Positions 47,991-56,916 of a DNA stretch of 64,000 nucleotides are shown here, piece by piece. This DNA is from Diaphorobacter nitroreducens (GTDB lineage Bacteria > Pseudomonadota > Gammaproteobacteria > Burkholderiales > Burkholderiaceae_C). Made by a program: the position numbers and the translations under genes. The stretch is from positions 248,001 through 312,000 of the forward strand of contig RJVL01000003.1 of assembly GCA_003755025.1 (NCBI GenBank), written 5' to 3'. Below the pieces are notes generated by a model, which did not search any database, was not told the origin of the DNA, and saw only the letters and a program-made list of their open reading frames with translations. The number at the start of each line of letters is the position of its first letter. The stretch's first letter is position 1.

Positions 47991-48920
47991 CTATCGCCTG
48001 CCGGCGTCCATGGCCCGCATGAGCTGCGCCGCAGCGGCTTCCGGCTGATCGGCCGCCACCACGGCGCGCACCACGGCGATCGCCCCCACTCCGGTGGCCA
48101 GGACTTGCGGGAACTGGGCCAGGCCAATGCCGCCGATGGCAACCAGCGGATAGCCGCGCATCAGCCGGGCATAGCCCGCCAGCCGCGCCACGCCCTGGGG
48201 CACTGTGGCCATTTTTTTGAGTGTGGTGGGGAACACCGCGCCCATGGCGATGTAGCTGGGGCTGGCCGCGTCGGCGCGCACCATCTCGGCATAGCCATGC
48301 GTGCTCACGCCCAGGCGCGCCCCGGACTCGCGCAGCGTGCGCAGCTCTTCGGGGCTCAGCGCATCCAGATCCTCCTGGCCCAGGTGCACGCCATAGGCCC
48401 CGGCCGCGATGGCCTGGCGCCAATGGTCGTTAATGAACAGCAGCGAAGCGGTGCCTTGCACGGCCTGCACTGCGGCGTGTACCTCGCGCGTGATGGCCGC
48501 AGGGTCATCACTTTTGAAGCGCAGCTGCACCGTCGGCACGCCGGCCTGCGCCATGCGGCCCACCCATTGGGCATCGGGCAATACGGCGTAGAGACCCAGG
48601 TTCTGCGGGCAGGCTGCAAAGGGGTGCGTATGGGGACGCGGCTGCAGTCCGAAGTCTGCGGGCTCGTCGGGCCACTGCGCCGGGTCGAAGCGGCCGGTGC
48701 GCCGCGTCTGCGCAGCCCAGGCGCGGGCCAGGCAGTCTGCGTCATGGGCGATGAAACCCAGGGCGCCGCAGGCCGCAAGGGCTGCGCGGTACACGGGGTC
48801 TTCCACGGTTGTTGCCGGCATCGGCTGGGGCGAGAAGTCCGCGAACGCCGACGCATGGTGCTGGCGGATGGCTTGCTCCATGGCGGCTGCAGAAGGCAAT
48901 GGTGGGGCGGCTTGCGGCAT
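47991..48920 (-). CDS. thiE: Thiamine phosphate synthase with N-terminal extension
   Basis: ThiE joins the thiazole and pyrimidine moieties into thiamine phosphate. The C-terminal 200 residues are ThiE (LGLYAVLPDAQWVGRMAQAG, LLFINDHWRQAIAAGAYGVH, GQEDL, LGVSTHGYAEM, AMGAVFPTTLKK, VAIGGIGLAQFPQVLATG). Ahead lie about 105 residues with no recognised domain (DPVYRAALAACGALGFIAHD). Total length is 309 aa against about 210 usual. It lies 2 bp after thiG in the thiOSGE operon. Confidence 0.92.
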   Translation of the reverse strand: MPQAAPPLPSAAAMEQAIRQHHASAFADFSPQPMPATTVEDPVYRAALAACGALGFIAHDADCLARAWAAQTRRTGRFDPAQWPDEPADFGLQPRPHTHPFAACPQNLGLYAVLPDAQWVGRMAQAGVPTVQLRFKSDDPAAITREVHAAVQAVQGTASLLFINDHWRQAIAAGAYGVHLGQEDLDALSPEELRTLRESGARLGVSTHGYAEMVRADAASPSYIAMGAVFPTTLKKMATVPQGVARLAGYARLMRGYPLVAIGGIGLAQFPQVLATGVGAIAVVRAVVAADQPEAAAAQLMRAMDAGRR

Positions 48921-48922
48921 GC

Positions 48923-49735
48923 TCAGCCCTGCGCGTGGTGCCAGAACGGCGTGCCCAACACGGGCGTGCTGGGTTGCGCCGCCTCCTGCGGCGTCATCGC
49001 GCCGGCCATGCGGGCGGCGCGGCCTGCGGCCACGGCATCGGCAAAGGCACCGGCCATTTGCACGGGGTTGGTCGCCAGGGCCACGGCCGTGTTGAGCAGT
49101 ACGCCGTCGTAACCCCATTCCATCACCTGGCAGGCGTGGGACGGCAGGCCGAGGCCGGCGTCCACGAGCAGCGGCACGTCCAGGCGCTCGCGCAGCAGCT
49201 GCAGGCCATAGGGGTTCACCGGGCCGCGGCCCGTGCCGATGGGCGCCGCCCACGGCATGACGGCTTGGCAGCCCACGTCCACCAGGCGCTGGCACAGCAC
49301 CAGGTCTTCAGTGCAGTAGGGCAGCACGTAGAAGCCTTCGCGGACCAGTTGCTCGGCTGCCTGCACCAGGTTCAGCGTATCGGGCTGCAGCGTGTAGTCG
49401 TCGCCGATCAGTTCCAGCTTGATCCAGGGGGTGTCGAAGACTTCACGCGCCATATGGGCGGTGGTGATGGCTTCCTGCAGGCTATGGCAGCCGGCGGTGT
49501 TGGGCAGCACCGGCACCTGCAGGCGCTTGAGCAACTCCCAGAAGCTGCTGCCGGATTCGGCCGGGTTGCTGCCCTGGCGGCGCAGCGATGCGGTGAGCAT
49601 CGCGGGCCGCGCGCGCTGCACGGCTGCCTCCAGCACGGCGGGAGACGGGTAGCGCGCGGTGCCCAGCAGCAGGCGGCTCTGGAACGCCTGGCCGTAGAGC
49701 ACCAGCGTGTCGGGGGAAGAGGTAGGACTGTTCAT
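48923..49735 (-). CDS. thiG: Thiazole synthase ThiG
   Basis: ThiG forms the thiazole phosphate ring from DXP, dehydroglycine and ThiS thiocarboxylate. The 270-aa TIM barrel has SRLLLGTARYPSPAVLEAAV, LPNTAGCHSLQEAI, WIKLELIGDDYTLQPDT (Schiff-base Lys) and PVNPYGLQLLRERLDVPLLV, then DAGLGLPSHA. It belongs to the thiO-thiS-thiG-thiE operon under the TPP riboswitch. Confidence 0.95.
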   Translation of the reverse strand: MNSPTSSPDTLVLYGQAFQSRLLLGTARYPSPAVLEAAVQRARPAMLTASLRRQGSNPAESGSSFWELLKRLQVPVLPNTAGCHSLQEAITTAHMAREVFDTPWIKLELIGDDYTLQPDTLNLVQAAEQLVREGFYVLPYCTEDLVLCQRLVDVGCQAVMPWAAPIGTGRGPVNPYGLQLLRERLDVPLLVDAGLGLPSHACQVMEWGYDGVLLNTAVALATNPVQMAGAFADAVAAGRAARMAGAMTPQEAAQPSTPVLGTPFWHHAQG

Positions 49736-49748
49736 GGGTGAAAAAGGC

Positions 49749-49946
49749 TCAACCGCCGGTGACCGGCGCAATGATTTCGATCTGGTCGCCGGACTGCAGG
49801 GCGTGCGCGGCATAGCGGGCACTGGGCACGAACTGCAGGTTCACGGCCACGGCAAACGGGGGCTGGGGGGCCAGGTGGGCCACGGCGTCGGCGACGGTGG
49901 CGCCATCGGGCAGTTGCACGGCGTTTTGGTTGATGAATACGTTCAT
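49749..49946 (-). CDS. thiS: Sulfur carrier protein ThiS
   Basis: A 65-aa ubiquitin-fold sulfur carrier ending in the obligatory Gly-Gly (IIAPVTGG), with VQLPDGATVADAV and FVPSARYAAHALQSGDQIEI. It delivers sulfide to ThiG as a thiocarboxylate. Its ATG overlaps the thiO stop (ATGA) and it ends 13 bp before thiG. Confidence 0.93.
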   Translation of the reverse strand: MNVFINQNAVQLPDGATVADAVAHLAPQPPFAVAVNLQFVPSARYAAHALQSGDQIEIIAPVTGG

Positions 49947-51067
49947 GTGTGCAGCGCAGCTTCGCGGTCGAGCTGCAGCGAGAGGTCGAATCCAGGGGCG
50001 AGCTCGGATTGTCCCGTGTTCAGCACCTGCATGACCACATCGAGCATGGCCGGCGCGATCATGAAGCCGTGGCGGTACAGACCGTTGACCTCCAGCACGC
50101 GATCCTGCACCACGCGCACGGCGGGCAGGTTGTCGGGCAGGGTGGGGCGGCAGTGGGTTGAGATCTCCAGGATACGCGCCTCGGCAAAGCCCGGATGTAC
50201 GGCATAGGCGGCGCTCAGCAGCTCCAGCGTGGAGCGCACGCTGGCGGGCGACATGTCGTCGGATTCGATCTCGGTCGCGCCGATAACGAACAGGTGGTTC
50301 TCCTTCGGTGCGATGTAGATCGGGTAGCGGGGATGCACGATGCGCGTGGGGCGCTGCAGCGTCACGTCGGGCGCGTGCAGGCGTACCACTTCGCCGCGCA
50401 GCCCGCGCAGCTGCGGCCATTGCGCGCGCGCGCCCAGGCCCCGGCAGTCCAGCACCCAGTCGGGCTGGCCGGCCTGGCCGGGAGTGAAGTCGGCCGGCCG
50501 GCGCGCGCTGCCCCAATGCGTGACCACGCCCAACTGGTCCATGGTGGCGGCCAGCGCGGCCAGTGCCTGGCGGTTGTCCAATTGGCCCTCGCCGGGCAGG
50601 TACAGGCCCTGGTGGAAGCGCTGTGCGGCCGTGGGTTCCAGTGCGGCCACGCCGGCGCTGTCCAGCGCCTGCATGCGCGGCAGCCCGGGCACCAGGCCTT
50701 GGGTCTGCTCGAACTTCAGTCGCATGCGCGCGGCTTCGGGCGCGTCCTGGCGGTGCCACAGGATCAGCGTGCCGTCATGTTGGAAGTACACCGGTGCGGC
50801 CAGCGGTGCCAGCAGCTCGGGCCAGCGCGCCAGCGAGTGCACGCCCATGCGCACCACGCCGGGCTCGGCCACGATGGATTCGGCCAGGGGGGCCACCATG
50901 GCGGCGGCCACGTAGGCTGCGGCGCCTTCGGCGGCACGGGTGCCGGCCTCGTGCACCTCAACGGCGTGGCCCTGGCGGGCGAGTTCGACGGCCAGCAGGC
51001 GGCCCATGAGGCCCGCGCCCAGGATGGTGACGCGGGAGGAGGAGCGAAGGGTGGGGAAAGTGTGCAT
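49943..51067 (-). CDS. thiO: Glycine/D-amino-acid oxidase ThiO-like, FAD-dependent
   Basis: A 374-aa FAD oxidoreductase of the DAO family that supplies dehydroglycine for thiazole synthesis. The N-terminal dinucleotide loop is VTILGAGLMGRLLAVELAR with a following acidic residue. Further family elements are WVLDCRGLGAR, GEVVRLHAPDVTL and a C-terminal VNGLYRHGFMIAPAM. ThiO function follows from the operon with thiSGE and the upstream TPP riboswitch. Confidence 0.9.
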   Translation of the reverse strand: MHTFPTLRSSSRVTILGAGLMGRLLAVELARQGHAVEVHEAGTRAAEGAAAYVAAAMVAPLAESIVAEPGVVRMGVHSLARWPELLAPLAAPVYFQHDGTLILWHRQDAPEAARMRLKFEQTQGLVPGLPRMQALDSAGVAALEPTAAQRFHQGLYLPGEGQLDNRQALAALAATMDQLGVVTHWGSARRPADFTPGQAGQPDWVLDCRGLGARAQWPQLRGLRGEVVRLHAPDVTLQRPTRIVHPRYPIYIAPKENHLFVIGATEIESDDMSPASVRSTLELLSAAYAVHPGFAEARILEISTHCRPTLPDNLPAVRVVQDRVLEVNGLYRHGFMIAPAMLDVVMQVLNTGQSELAPGFDLSLQLDREAALHT

Positions 51068-51134
51068 CGTGTCCGTGATGAAAGGCCAGGCCAAACAACC
51101 AAAGGACAAAACGGGAGCGCGCGGCGCGCCGATG

Positions 51135-51240
51135 CTGTTGAAACTCCCCACGCCAGCATGACCTGGATCGGGTGCTTAGGGTATTTCTCAGTCGCCTGCC
51201 GCTTTCGTCAACACGTTCTTAGTGCGGCGGGGACACCCCT
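51135..51240 (-). promoter_or_regulatory. TPP riboswitch (THI element)
   Basis: Read on the minus strand, the element starts with GGGGTGTCC, contains CTGAGAAATACCC and the thiamine-box core ACCCGATCCAGGTCATGCTG, then GCGTGGGGA. These are the conserved pieces of the TPP aptamer in correct order. It precedes thiO by about 68 bp, so it should switch off thiOSGE when TPP is plentiful. It also lies 120 bp from the divergent thiD start. Confidence 0.93.
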
Positions 51241-51359
51241 GTTTCGTCCGTGGCCGGCATTACAGCACAGGGGTGGTGCCCCTGTTGTTGACGTGGCGCA
51301 GGCTCTGGCGTTGCCGCGGCTGCGTTGAATGCGCTGCGGCTTGGCCGATAATTTTTGCC

Positions 51360-52211
51360 ATGAACCAAGAGACACAGACGCCCGGCGGTGGCCGGCGCTA
51401 TGCGCGCGTGTTGACCATCGCGGGCTCCGACAGCGGCGGCGGCGCGGGCATACAGGCCGACCTGAAGACCTTCAGCGCCCTGGGCTGCTACGGCATGACC
51501 GCGATCACCGCCATCACCGCGCAGAACACGCGCGGCGTGACGGGCATCCACGGCATTCCGCCCGAGATGCTGCGCGCACAGATCGACGCCGTGGTCGAGG
51601 ACATCGGCGTGGACGCGGTGAAGATCGGCATGCTGCATTCGCCTGAGGTGGTGCAGGTGGTGGCCGACGCGATTCTTCGCCATGGCTTGCCCAACGTGGT
51701 GCTGGACCCGGTGATGGTCGCCACCAGCGGCGACCGGCTGATTGCCGAGGAGACCGTGGGCACGCTGGTGCGCGCGCTGTTCCCGCTGGCCGCCGTGGTC
51801 ACCCCCAACCTGGACGAGGCCGGCTGGCTGCTGGGCCGCGCCATTGCCGACGAAAGCGCGCTGGACGCGGCCGCCACCGACTTGCTGGCGCTGGGCGCGC
51901 GCGCGGTGCTGCTCAAGGGCGGGCATCTGCCGGGCGACCGGGTGGTGGATGTGCTGGCCCTGCCTGGCGACGAGCGCCACCGCCTGGAAGCTGCGCGCAT
52001 CGTCACGCACAACGGCCACGGCACGGGCTGCACCTTGTCGTCGGCGATCGCTGCGCACCTCGCATTGGGCCAGCCGCTGGCGCAGGCGGTGCGGTTGGCG
52101 CGCCAGTACATTCTGGGCGCGATCGCTGCCGGGGCTGATGTGCGCACCGGTCACGGCCACGGGCCGCTCAACCATGGCTATGCGCCGGTGGCGCAGCGTG
52201 TGATCGAGTAA
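51360..52211 (+). CDS. thiD: Hydroxymethylpyrimidine/phosphomethylpyrimidine kinase
   Basis: ThiD phosphorylates HMP twice to make HMP-PP for ThiE. The 283-aa ribokinase-fold protein has LTIAGSDSGGGAGIQADLKT near the start, VLDPVMVATSGDRLI, VVTPNLDEAGWLLG and the anion hole HNGHGTGCTLSSAIAA. It is divergent from thiOSGE, and no riboswitch is visible on its own strand. Confidence 0.95.
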   Translation: MNQETQTPGGGRRYARVLTIAGSDSGGGAGIQADLKTFSALGCYGMTAITAITAQNTRGVTGIHGIPPEMLRAQIDAVVEDIGVDAVKIGMLHSPEVVQVVADAILRHGLPNVVLDPVMVATSGDRLIAEETVGTLVRALFPLAAVVTPNLDEAGWLLGRAIADESALDAAATDLLALGARAVLLKGGHLPGDRVVDVLALPGDERHRLEAARIVTHNGHGTGCTLSSAIAAHLALGQPLAQAVRLARQYILGAIAAGADVRTGHGHGPLNHGYAPVAQRVIE

Positions 52212-52278
52212 CGGGCGGCTGAGGGAGCGCCGGGCACCGCGCGCGCCACAGGCCCACACCGCCGCGGCACCCGAAATA

Positions 52279-52755
52279 TCACCAGCCCCAGGTCAGGCGC
52301 CGGGCCACCCAGCCCTTTTGCCCGTCTTCGCGCTGCACCCGGGCCCAGCTGCCCGACTGGCCCAGGCTGCGCACCACCTCATGCTGCTGCAGCTTGCCCA
52401 CGGTCTTGTGCTGCTGGCCGGGGCCGGCGCGCAGGTTGGCGACGCGTGCCGTCACCACGCGGTGCGGCGTCTTGCTGGTCAGCGGCGCATACACCCAGCC
52501 GAGCGGCTCCTCGAAATCCCGCACTTGGAGCCACCGGCCCTTGCGCTGCTGCACCTGCAGCGGATAGCCCCGGCCCAGCTCCCACAGCGTCGCCGAGCGG
52601 GTGCTGGGCTTCTCGCGCACGTTGACCGCATTGCCCTTGATGCTGACGAACTCGCGCGCCTGCACGCCGGCGGGCATGAGCAGGGGCAGGGCCAGCGCGG
52701 CGGCGGCCAGGGCTTTGGACAAAATGCGATGCGGCAGGGGCAGTGCGAAGGGCAC
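52279..52755 (-). CDS. Secreted SH3-domain (bacterial SH3_3) protein
   Basis: A 158-aa exported protein. The signal peptide is about residues 1-32 (LAAAALALPLLMPAGVQA). Two bacterial SH3 modules follow: IKGNAVNVREKPSTRSATLW and VVTARVANLRAGPGQQHKTV, with GWVARRLTWGW at the end. Start GTG 52755 has AAGGAG 8 nt upstream; no ATG fits. Such proteins often bind cell-wall peptides; the target is unknown. Confidence 0.85.
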   Translation of the reverse strand: MPFALPLPHRILSKALAAAALALPLLMPAGVQAREFVSIKGNAVNVREKPSTRSATLWELGRGYPLQVQQRKGRWLQVRDFEEPLGWVYAPLTSKTPHRVVTARVANLRAGPGQQHKTVGKLQQHEVVRSLGQSGSWARVQREDGQKGWVARRLTWGW

Positions 52756-52863
52756 GGGGTGATCTCCTTGGAGTTGGAACTGAGGGATGACAACCCCCAG
52801 GTGGAGGGCCGCCCGCGTGCGAAGTTCCGGCCGTTTCAGGCGTGAACCGATGGCCGAAACGTC

Positions 52864-52896
52864 AATTGCTATGAAAAATATAGCTACCAGTGCAAT
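52864..52896 (-). repeat. Dispersed palindromic repeat upstream of the SH3 gene
   Basis: On the minus strand GGTAGCTATATTTTTCATAG lies in an AT-rich island of the 259-bp gap between the SH3 gene and the reductase gene. A decayed second copy is near 52958-52980. Confidence 0.55.
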
Positions 52897-53014
52897 ATAC
52901 AAGCCATTATTAGACAATTTTCTATTTGGAAACAAGGCAGAACGCGCGCTGCAAGCTCCTGCTTCAATAGCGCCCGGCGCATTGCCGCAGGGCGCGCCGC
53001 GCCGTCGACGCAGG

Positions 53015-54079
53015 TCAGCGGGCCGGGGCGACGCCCAGCCGGGCTTGCAGCCGTTCGCTGCTGGTGGTGTATTCCAGGGGCAGCTTGTGGCCCGCCTGCC
53101 GTTCGGCCTCGGCGAAGGCGGCGAGGGTGGCTTCGTGGAAGCCGCACAGGATCAGCTTGCGCTTGCCGGGGTAGGTGTTGATGTCGCCGACGGCGTAGAT
53201 GCCGGGGACGCTGGTGGCGAAAGTGGCCGTGTCCACGGTCAGCTGCTTGCGGTCCATCGCCAGGCCCCAGTCGGCGATGGGCCCTAGGCGCGGAGAGATG
53301 CCCAGGTAGGCCAGCAACAGGTCCAGCGGCTGGCGCTGTGGCTCGCCTTGCGGGTCCAGCAGGGCCAGCGCCTGCAGGGTGCCGTCGGGCGCTGTCTCCA
53401 CGCCCGTGATCTGGCCGATCACGACCTGGATGCGGCCCGCCTCGCGCAGTGCCTGCAGTTGCGCCAGCAGCGCGGGCGCGGCCTGGAAGGCATCGCGCCG
53501 GTGCAGCAGCAGCACCTGCGCGGCAGCGTCCACGCAGTCCAGCGCCGCCTGCACGGCCGCCTCGTCGCCGCCATGTACCACCACGCGCTTGCCGGCCGCG
53601 GCACGGGTGGCCGTGGCGGCGTCAGGGTGGTAGAGCAACTGGCCGGGTGCCAGCGCCTCTACCCCCTCGGCCTTGATGGCGCGCGGCACGAAGGCGCCCA
53701 CGCCCGCGGCGATGAAGACGCTGCGTGCCAGCAGCGCGGTGCCGGCGGTGGTGGTGAGCAGAATACGTCCTTCGGCCTGCGCGGCCAGCGTGTGGACCTG
53801 CTGGCCCAAGTGCAGCGTGGGGGCGAAAGGGGCGATCTGCCGCTGCAGCAGTTCCACGAGCCCCTGGCCCGTGCACACAGGGATGCCGGGAATGTCGTAG
53901 ATGGGTTTGTCGGGATACAGCTCGGCGCACTGGCCGCCCACATGGGGCAGCGCATCAACCAGGTGCGCCGCGATGCCCTGCAGCCCGAGCTGGAAGACCT
54001 GGAACAGCCCCACTGGCCCGGCGCCGATCACCACGGCGTCCGCGGCCTGGGGCGTCGGGCTGCTGGGGGATGGGTGCAT
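53015..54079 (-). CDS. Ferredoxin--NADP+ reductase, thioredoxin-reductase-like type
   Basis: A 354-aa two-dinucleotide-domain flavoprotein: FAD loop [18 protein letters not shown] (residues 15-32), [23 protein letters not shown] loop [16 protein letters not shown] and C-terminal [20 protein letters not shown]. It lacks the CxxC of thioredoxin reductase, as expected for FNR type 2. It lies 24 bp after the ferredoxin gene, which makes that ferredoxin the likely partner. Confidence 0.9.
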   Translation of the reverse strand: MHPSPSSPTPQAADAVVIGAGPVGLFQVFQLGLQGIAAHLVDALPHVGGQCAELYPDKPIYDIPGIPVCTGQGLVELLQRQIAPFAPTLHLGQQVHTLAAQAEGRILLTTTAGTALLARSVFIAAGVGAFVPRAIKAEGVEALAPGQLLYHPDAATATRAAAGKRVVVHGGDEAAVQAALDCVDAAAQVLLLHRRDAFQAAPALLAQLQALREAGRIQVVIGQITGVETAPDGTLQALALLDPQGEPQRQPLDLLLAYLGISPRLGPIADWGLAMDRKQLTVDTATFATSVPGIYAVGDINTYPGKRKLILCGFHEATLAAFAEAERQAGHKLPLEYTTSSERLQARLGVAPAR

Positions 54080-54103
54080 GCGGGCGTGGCGGGAGCGCGG
54101 GAG

Positions 54104-54427
54104 TCAGCGCTCCAGCTGGTCCAGCTTGCCGGGCTTGCCGTTCCAGTCGTCAGCGTCGGGCAGCGCTGCCTTGCGCTTGGTGATGCTCTTGAACTTGGGC
54201 GTCAGCTCGGCGTTGATCTTGATGAAGGCCAGCTGGTCGCTGGGCAGGTCTTCCTCGGCAAAGATGGCGTTGGCCGGGCATTCGGGGATGCACACGGCGC
54301 AGTCGATGCACTCGTCGGGGTCGATCACGAGGAAGTTGGGACCTTCGCGGAAGCAGTCCACGGGGCACACATCCACGCAATCGGTGTATTTGCACTTGAT
54401 GCAGTTTTCGGTGACGACGTGAGTCAT
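54104..54427 (-). CDS. fdxA: 7Fe ferredoxin FdxA
   Basis: A 107-aa seven-iron ferredoxin. Cluster ligands lie in [17 protein letters not shown] (3Fe-4S plus last Cys) and [16 protein letters not shown] (4Fe-4S), with the typical C-terminal helix region [16 protein letters not shown]. It is a low-potential electron carrier. Its position between the sulfate assimilation operon and a ferredoxin reductase suggests it may feed the sulfite reductase CysI. Confidence 0.95.
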   Translation of the reverse strand: MTHVVTENCIKCKYTDCVDVCPVDCFREGPNFLVIDPDECIDCAVCIPECPANAIFAEEDLPSDQLAFIKINAELTPKFKSITKRKAALPDADDWNGKPGKLDQLER

Positions 54428-54529
54428 GAGTAGTTGTGTTCTGGTATGGGGTTAGCCCGCGATTTTAGGCCGACCGCCGCCTCAGCAGGCCAGCCAACCA
54501 TGCCTGAGGCGCGGAAACCTTAACGTTGA

Positions 54530-55918
54530 TCAAGCTTTTGGGGCCGGTGCGTTCACCAGCACGGCGCCCGCCGTCTTGTGGCTGGCTGTGTCGACCAGGA
54601 TGAGCGAACCGAGCACGCGGCTGCGCGCGAACGCCGCCGCGGGCAGGGGTTCCTGCAGCAGCAGCTCCACATGGCCGATGGCATTGGGCTCCAGTTGGGT
54701 GGCGTCTTCCTCGGCCAGGGTGTTGATGTCCAGACGGTGAACCACGCGGCGCACCTTGACCTTGACCCAGCGGTGGCCGTGCAGCGCCCAGTACACGCGG
54801 CCCGCCACCAGCGGCTCGTCGTCCATCCACGCGATGGTGGCGGTGATCTCGCGCTGGCCGGGCCATGCGGGCACGGTGACGGGGGTGTCGAAGTCGTCCT
54901 CGGCCGCGGCAGCGGGTGCGGGCGCAGCCACGATCCAGTCGCCGCGCGAGACGTCCACCTCGCGGTCGAGGGTGATGCCCGCGCTCTGGCCCGCGGCCAC
55001 GCCGGTGGCGCGGCGCGCATGGTCCAGCACCTGCGCCACCTGCGCCAGCTGGCCGCTGGGGAAGATGGCGACCTGCGCACCCGGCTGCACGCGGCCCGTG
55101 CCCACCCGGCCCCAGAACACGCGGCGCCCCTGCGAGGTGTCGGACGAGGAAGAAAATTTCTCCACCCACTGCACCGGGAAGGCCAGGGGCAGGCCGGCGT
55201 CGGGCGGGGTGTTGGGCAGCCGCTCCAGGATCTGCAGCAGGCTCGGGCCCGCGTAGTCGCACCAGCCGGGCTTGGCCTCTACCACGTTCCAGCCCTTGAG
55301 CGCCGACACCGGCACCACGCCCGCCACCGCGATGCCCGCGTGCCGGGCGAACTGCTCCAGCGCGGCACGGATGTGACGGTAGGCGAGCTGTGGGTCGGCC
55401 ACGGCGTCGAGCTTGTTCACGGCAAACACCAGCGAATGCACGCGCAGCAGGTGCACCAGCAGGCTGTGGCGGCGCGTTTGCGGCAGCAGCGTGAGTTGCG
55501 GGTTCTGCCAATCAAGTTTGGTGGCGTCCACCAGCACCACGGCGGCGTCTGCCTGGGAGGCGGCGGTGACCATGTTGCGCGTGTACTGTTCGTGGCCGGG
55601 CGCGTCGCCGATGATGAACTTGCGCGCCTCGGTGGCGAAGTAGCGGTAGGCCACGTCGATGGTGATGCCCTGCTCGCGCTCGGCACTGAGGCCGTCGGTC
55701 AGCAGCGCCAGGTCGGTCTCTCCGCCGCGCTGCACGCCGGCCAGGTGGTCCTGCAGCACGGCGCGGCTGTCCACCAGCAGGCGGCCGATCAGCGTGCTCT
55801 TGCCATCGTCCACGCTGCCGCAGGTGATGAAGCGCAGCGCGGAAATGTGATCATTTGTGCCGCTAGCGCTTTCTGGTTGTGCGCTGGAAGCTATTGAATT
55901 GATAGTGGCGGTGGTCAT
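54530..55918 (-). CDS. cysN: Sulfate adenylyltransferase GTPase subunit CysN
   Basis: CysN drives APS formation by GTP hydrolysis together with CysD. The 462-aa protein has G1 GSVDDGKSTLIGRL, G3 DAPGHEQY, G4 NKLD and elongation-factor-like domains 2 and 3. It ends without a CysC APS-kinase domain. A copy of the dispersed repeat encodes part of the first 15 residues. ATG 55918 overlaps the cysD stop (TGATG). Confidence 0.95.
   Translation of the reverse strand: MTTATINSIASSAQPESASGTNDHISALRFITCGSVDDGKSTLIGRLLVDSRAVLQDHLAGVQRGGETDLALLTDGLSAEREQGITIDVAYRYFATEARKFIIGDAPGHEQYTRNMVTAASQADAAVVLVDATKLDWQNPQLTLLPQTRRHSLLVHLLRVHSLVFAVNKLDAVADPQLAYRHIRAALEQFARHAGIAVAGVVPVSALKGWNVVEAKPGWCDYAGPSLLQILERLPNTPPDAGLPLAFPVQWVEKFSSSSDTSQGRRVFWGRVGTGRVQPGAQVAIFPSGQLAQVAQVLDHARRATGVAAGQSAGITLDREVDVSRGDWIVAAPAPAAAAEDDFDTPVTVPAWPGQREITATIAWMDDEPLVAGRVYWALHGHRWVKVKVRRVVHRLDINTLAEEDATQLEPNAIGHVELLLQEPLPAAAFARSRVLGSLILVDTASHKTAGAVLVNAPAPKA
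55862..55909 (-). repeat. Dispersed palindromic repeat in the 5' end of cysN
   Basis: On the plus strand GCTAGCGCTTTCTGG and GCTGGAAGCTATTGAATTG are visible. The copy covers codons 4 to 18 of cysN, upstream of the GTPase domain, so it alters only a non-conserved N-terminus. Confidence 0.6.
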
Positions 55919-56850
55919 CAGAAATACCCGTCTTTCTTGCGCTTTTCCATCGAGGCGTCGCTGGTCTTGTCGTCCATGCGCGTGGCGCCGCGCTCGCTGA
56001 CCTCGGCGGCCAGGGTCTCGATCACGATTTCGCCAGCCGTGGCGGCCAGGCTTTCCACCGGGCAGGTGCAGGTGATGTCGCCCACGGTGCGAAAGCGCAC
56101 GGTGCGCGTCTGCACCGCTTCGCCGTCCTTCGGGGGCGTGAGCGGCGTGACGGGCACCAGCAGGCCGCGGCGCTCCACCACTTCGCGCGGGTGGGCGTAG
56201 TACAGCGATGGCAGGGCGACCTGCTCGCGCTCGATGTACTGCCACACGTCCAGCTCGGTCCAGTTGCTGATGGGAAAGACGCGGAAATGCTCGCCGGGGG
56301 CCAGGCGGGTGTTGAACAGCGTCCACAGCTCGGGGCGCTGCGCCTTGGGCTGCCATTGGCCGAAGCTGTCGCGGTGGCTGAAGATGCGCTCCTTGGCGCG
56401 CGCCTTCTCCTCGTCCCGGCGCGCACCGCCGATCAAGGCATCGAAGCGGAACTCCTCAATCGCTTCGAGCAGCGTGACGGACTGGTGCACGTTGCGCGAT
56501 TCGCCGGGGTGGGCCAGGCGCACGGTGCCGCGCGCCATCGAATCCTCGACGCTGCGCACGATGAGTTCGGCGCCCAGTTCCTTCGCGCGGAAGTCGCGGA
56601 AGTCGGTCACCTCGGGGAAGTTGTGGCCCGTGTCGATCATCAGCAGCGGGTAGGGAATGCGGCCCGCGCCGAAGGCCTTCTCGGCGCACTTGAGCATGAC
56701 CAGCGAGTCCTTGCCGCCCGAGAACAGCAGGGCGGGGCGCTCGAAGGCCGCAGCCACCTCGCGCAGGATGAAGATGGTTTCTTCTTCCAGCGCGTCCAGG
56801 TGGCGGTTGCTGAGCTGGTTGAGCACTTGGGAGTCAACACGGGCGTTCAT
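55918..56850 (-). CDS. cysD: Sulfate adenylyltransferase subunit CysD
   Basis: The catalytic ATP sulfurylase subunit, 310 aa. PP-loop LLFSGGKDSLVMLKCAEKAF is at about residues 41-60, followed by DTGHNFPEVTDFRD, GGARRDEEKARAKER and FPISNWTELDVWQYIERE. The C-terminal RMDDKTSDASMEKRKKDGYF is family-typical. It precedes cysN with a one-base overlap. A repeat-containing 61-bp gap separates it from cysH. Confidence 0.96.
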   Translation of the reverse strand: MNARVDSQVLNQLSNRHLDALEEETIFILREVAAAFERPALLFSGGKDSLVMLKCAEKAFGAGRIPYPLLMIDTGHNFPEVTDFRDFRAKELGAELIVRSVEDSMARGTVRLAHPGESRNVHQSVTLLEAIEEFRFDALIGGARRDEEKARAKERIFSHRDSFGQWQPKAQRPELWTLFNTRLAPGEHFRVFPISNWTELDVWQYIEREQVALPSLYYAHPREVVERRGLLVPVTPLTPPKDGEAVQTRTVRFRTVGDITCTCPVESLAATAGEIVIETLAAEVSERGATRMDDKTSDASMEKRKKDGYF

Positions 56851-56873
56851 TCGATGTTCCAGTCAAATCTGGC

Positions 56874-56916
56874 TCCAGCGCTTGTGGGGCAAGCGCAGGC
56901 AGCTATCGTTTTTAGT
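56874..56916 (+). repeat. Dispersed palindromic repeat between cysH and cysD
   Basis: CCAGCGCTTGTGGGGCAAGC is followed by AGGCAGCTATCGTTTTTAG. It lies in the cys operon message and overlaps the cysH stop. Confidence 0.6.
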
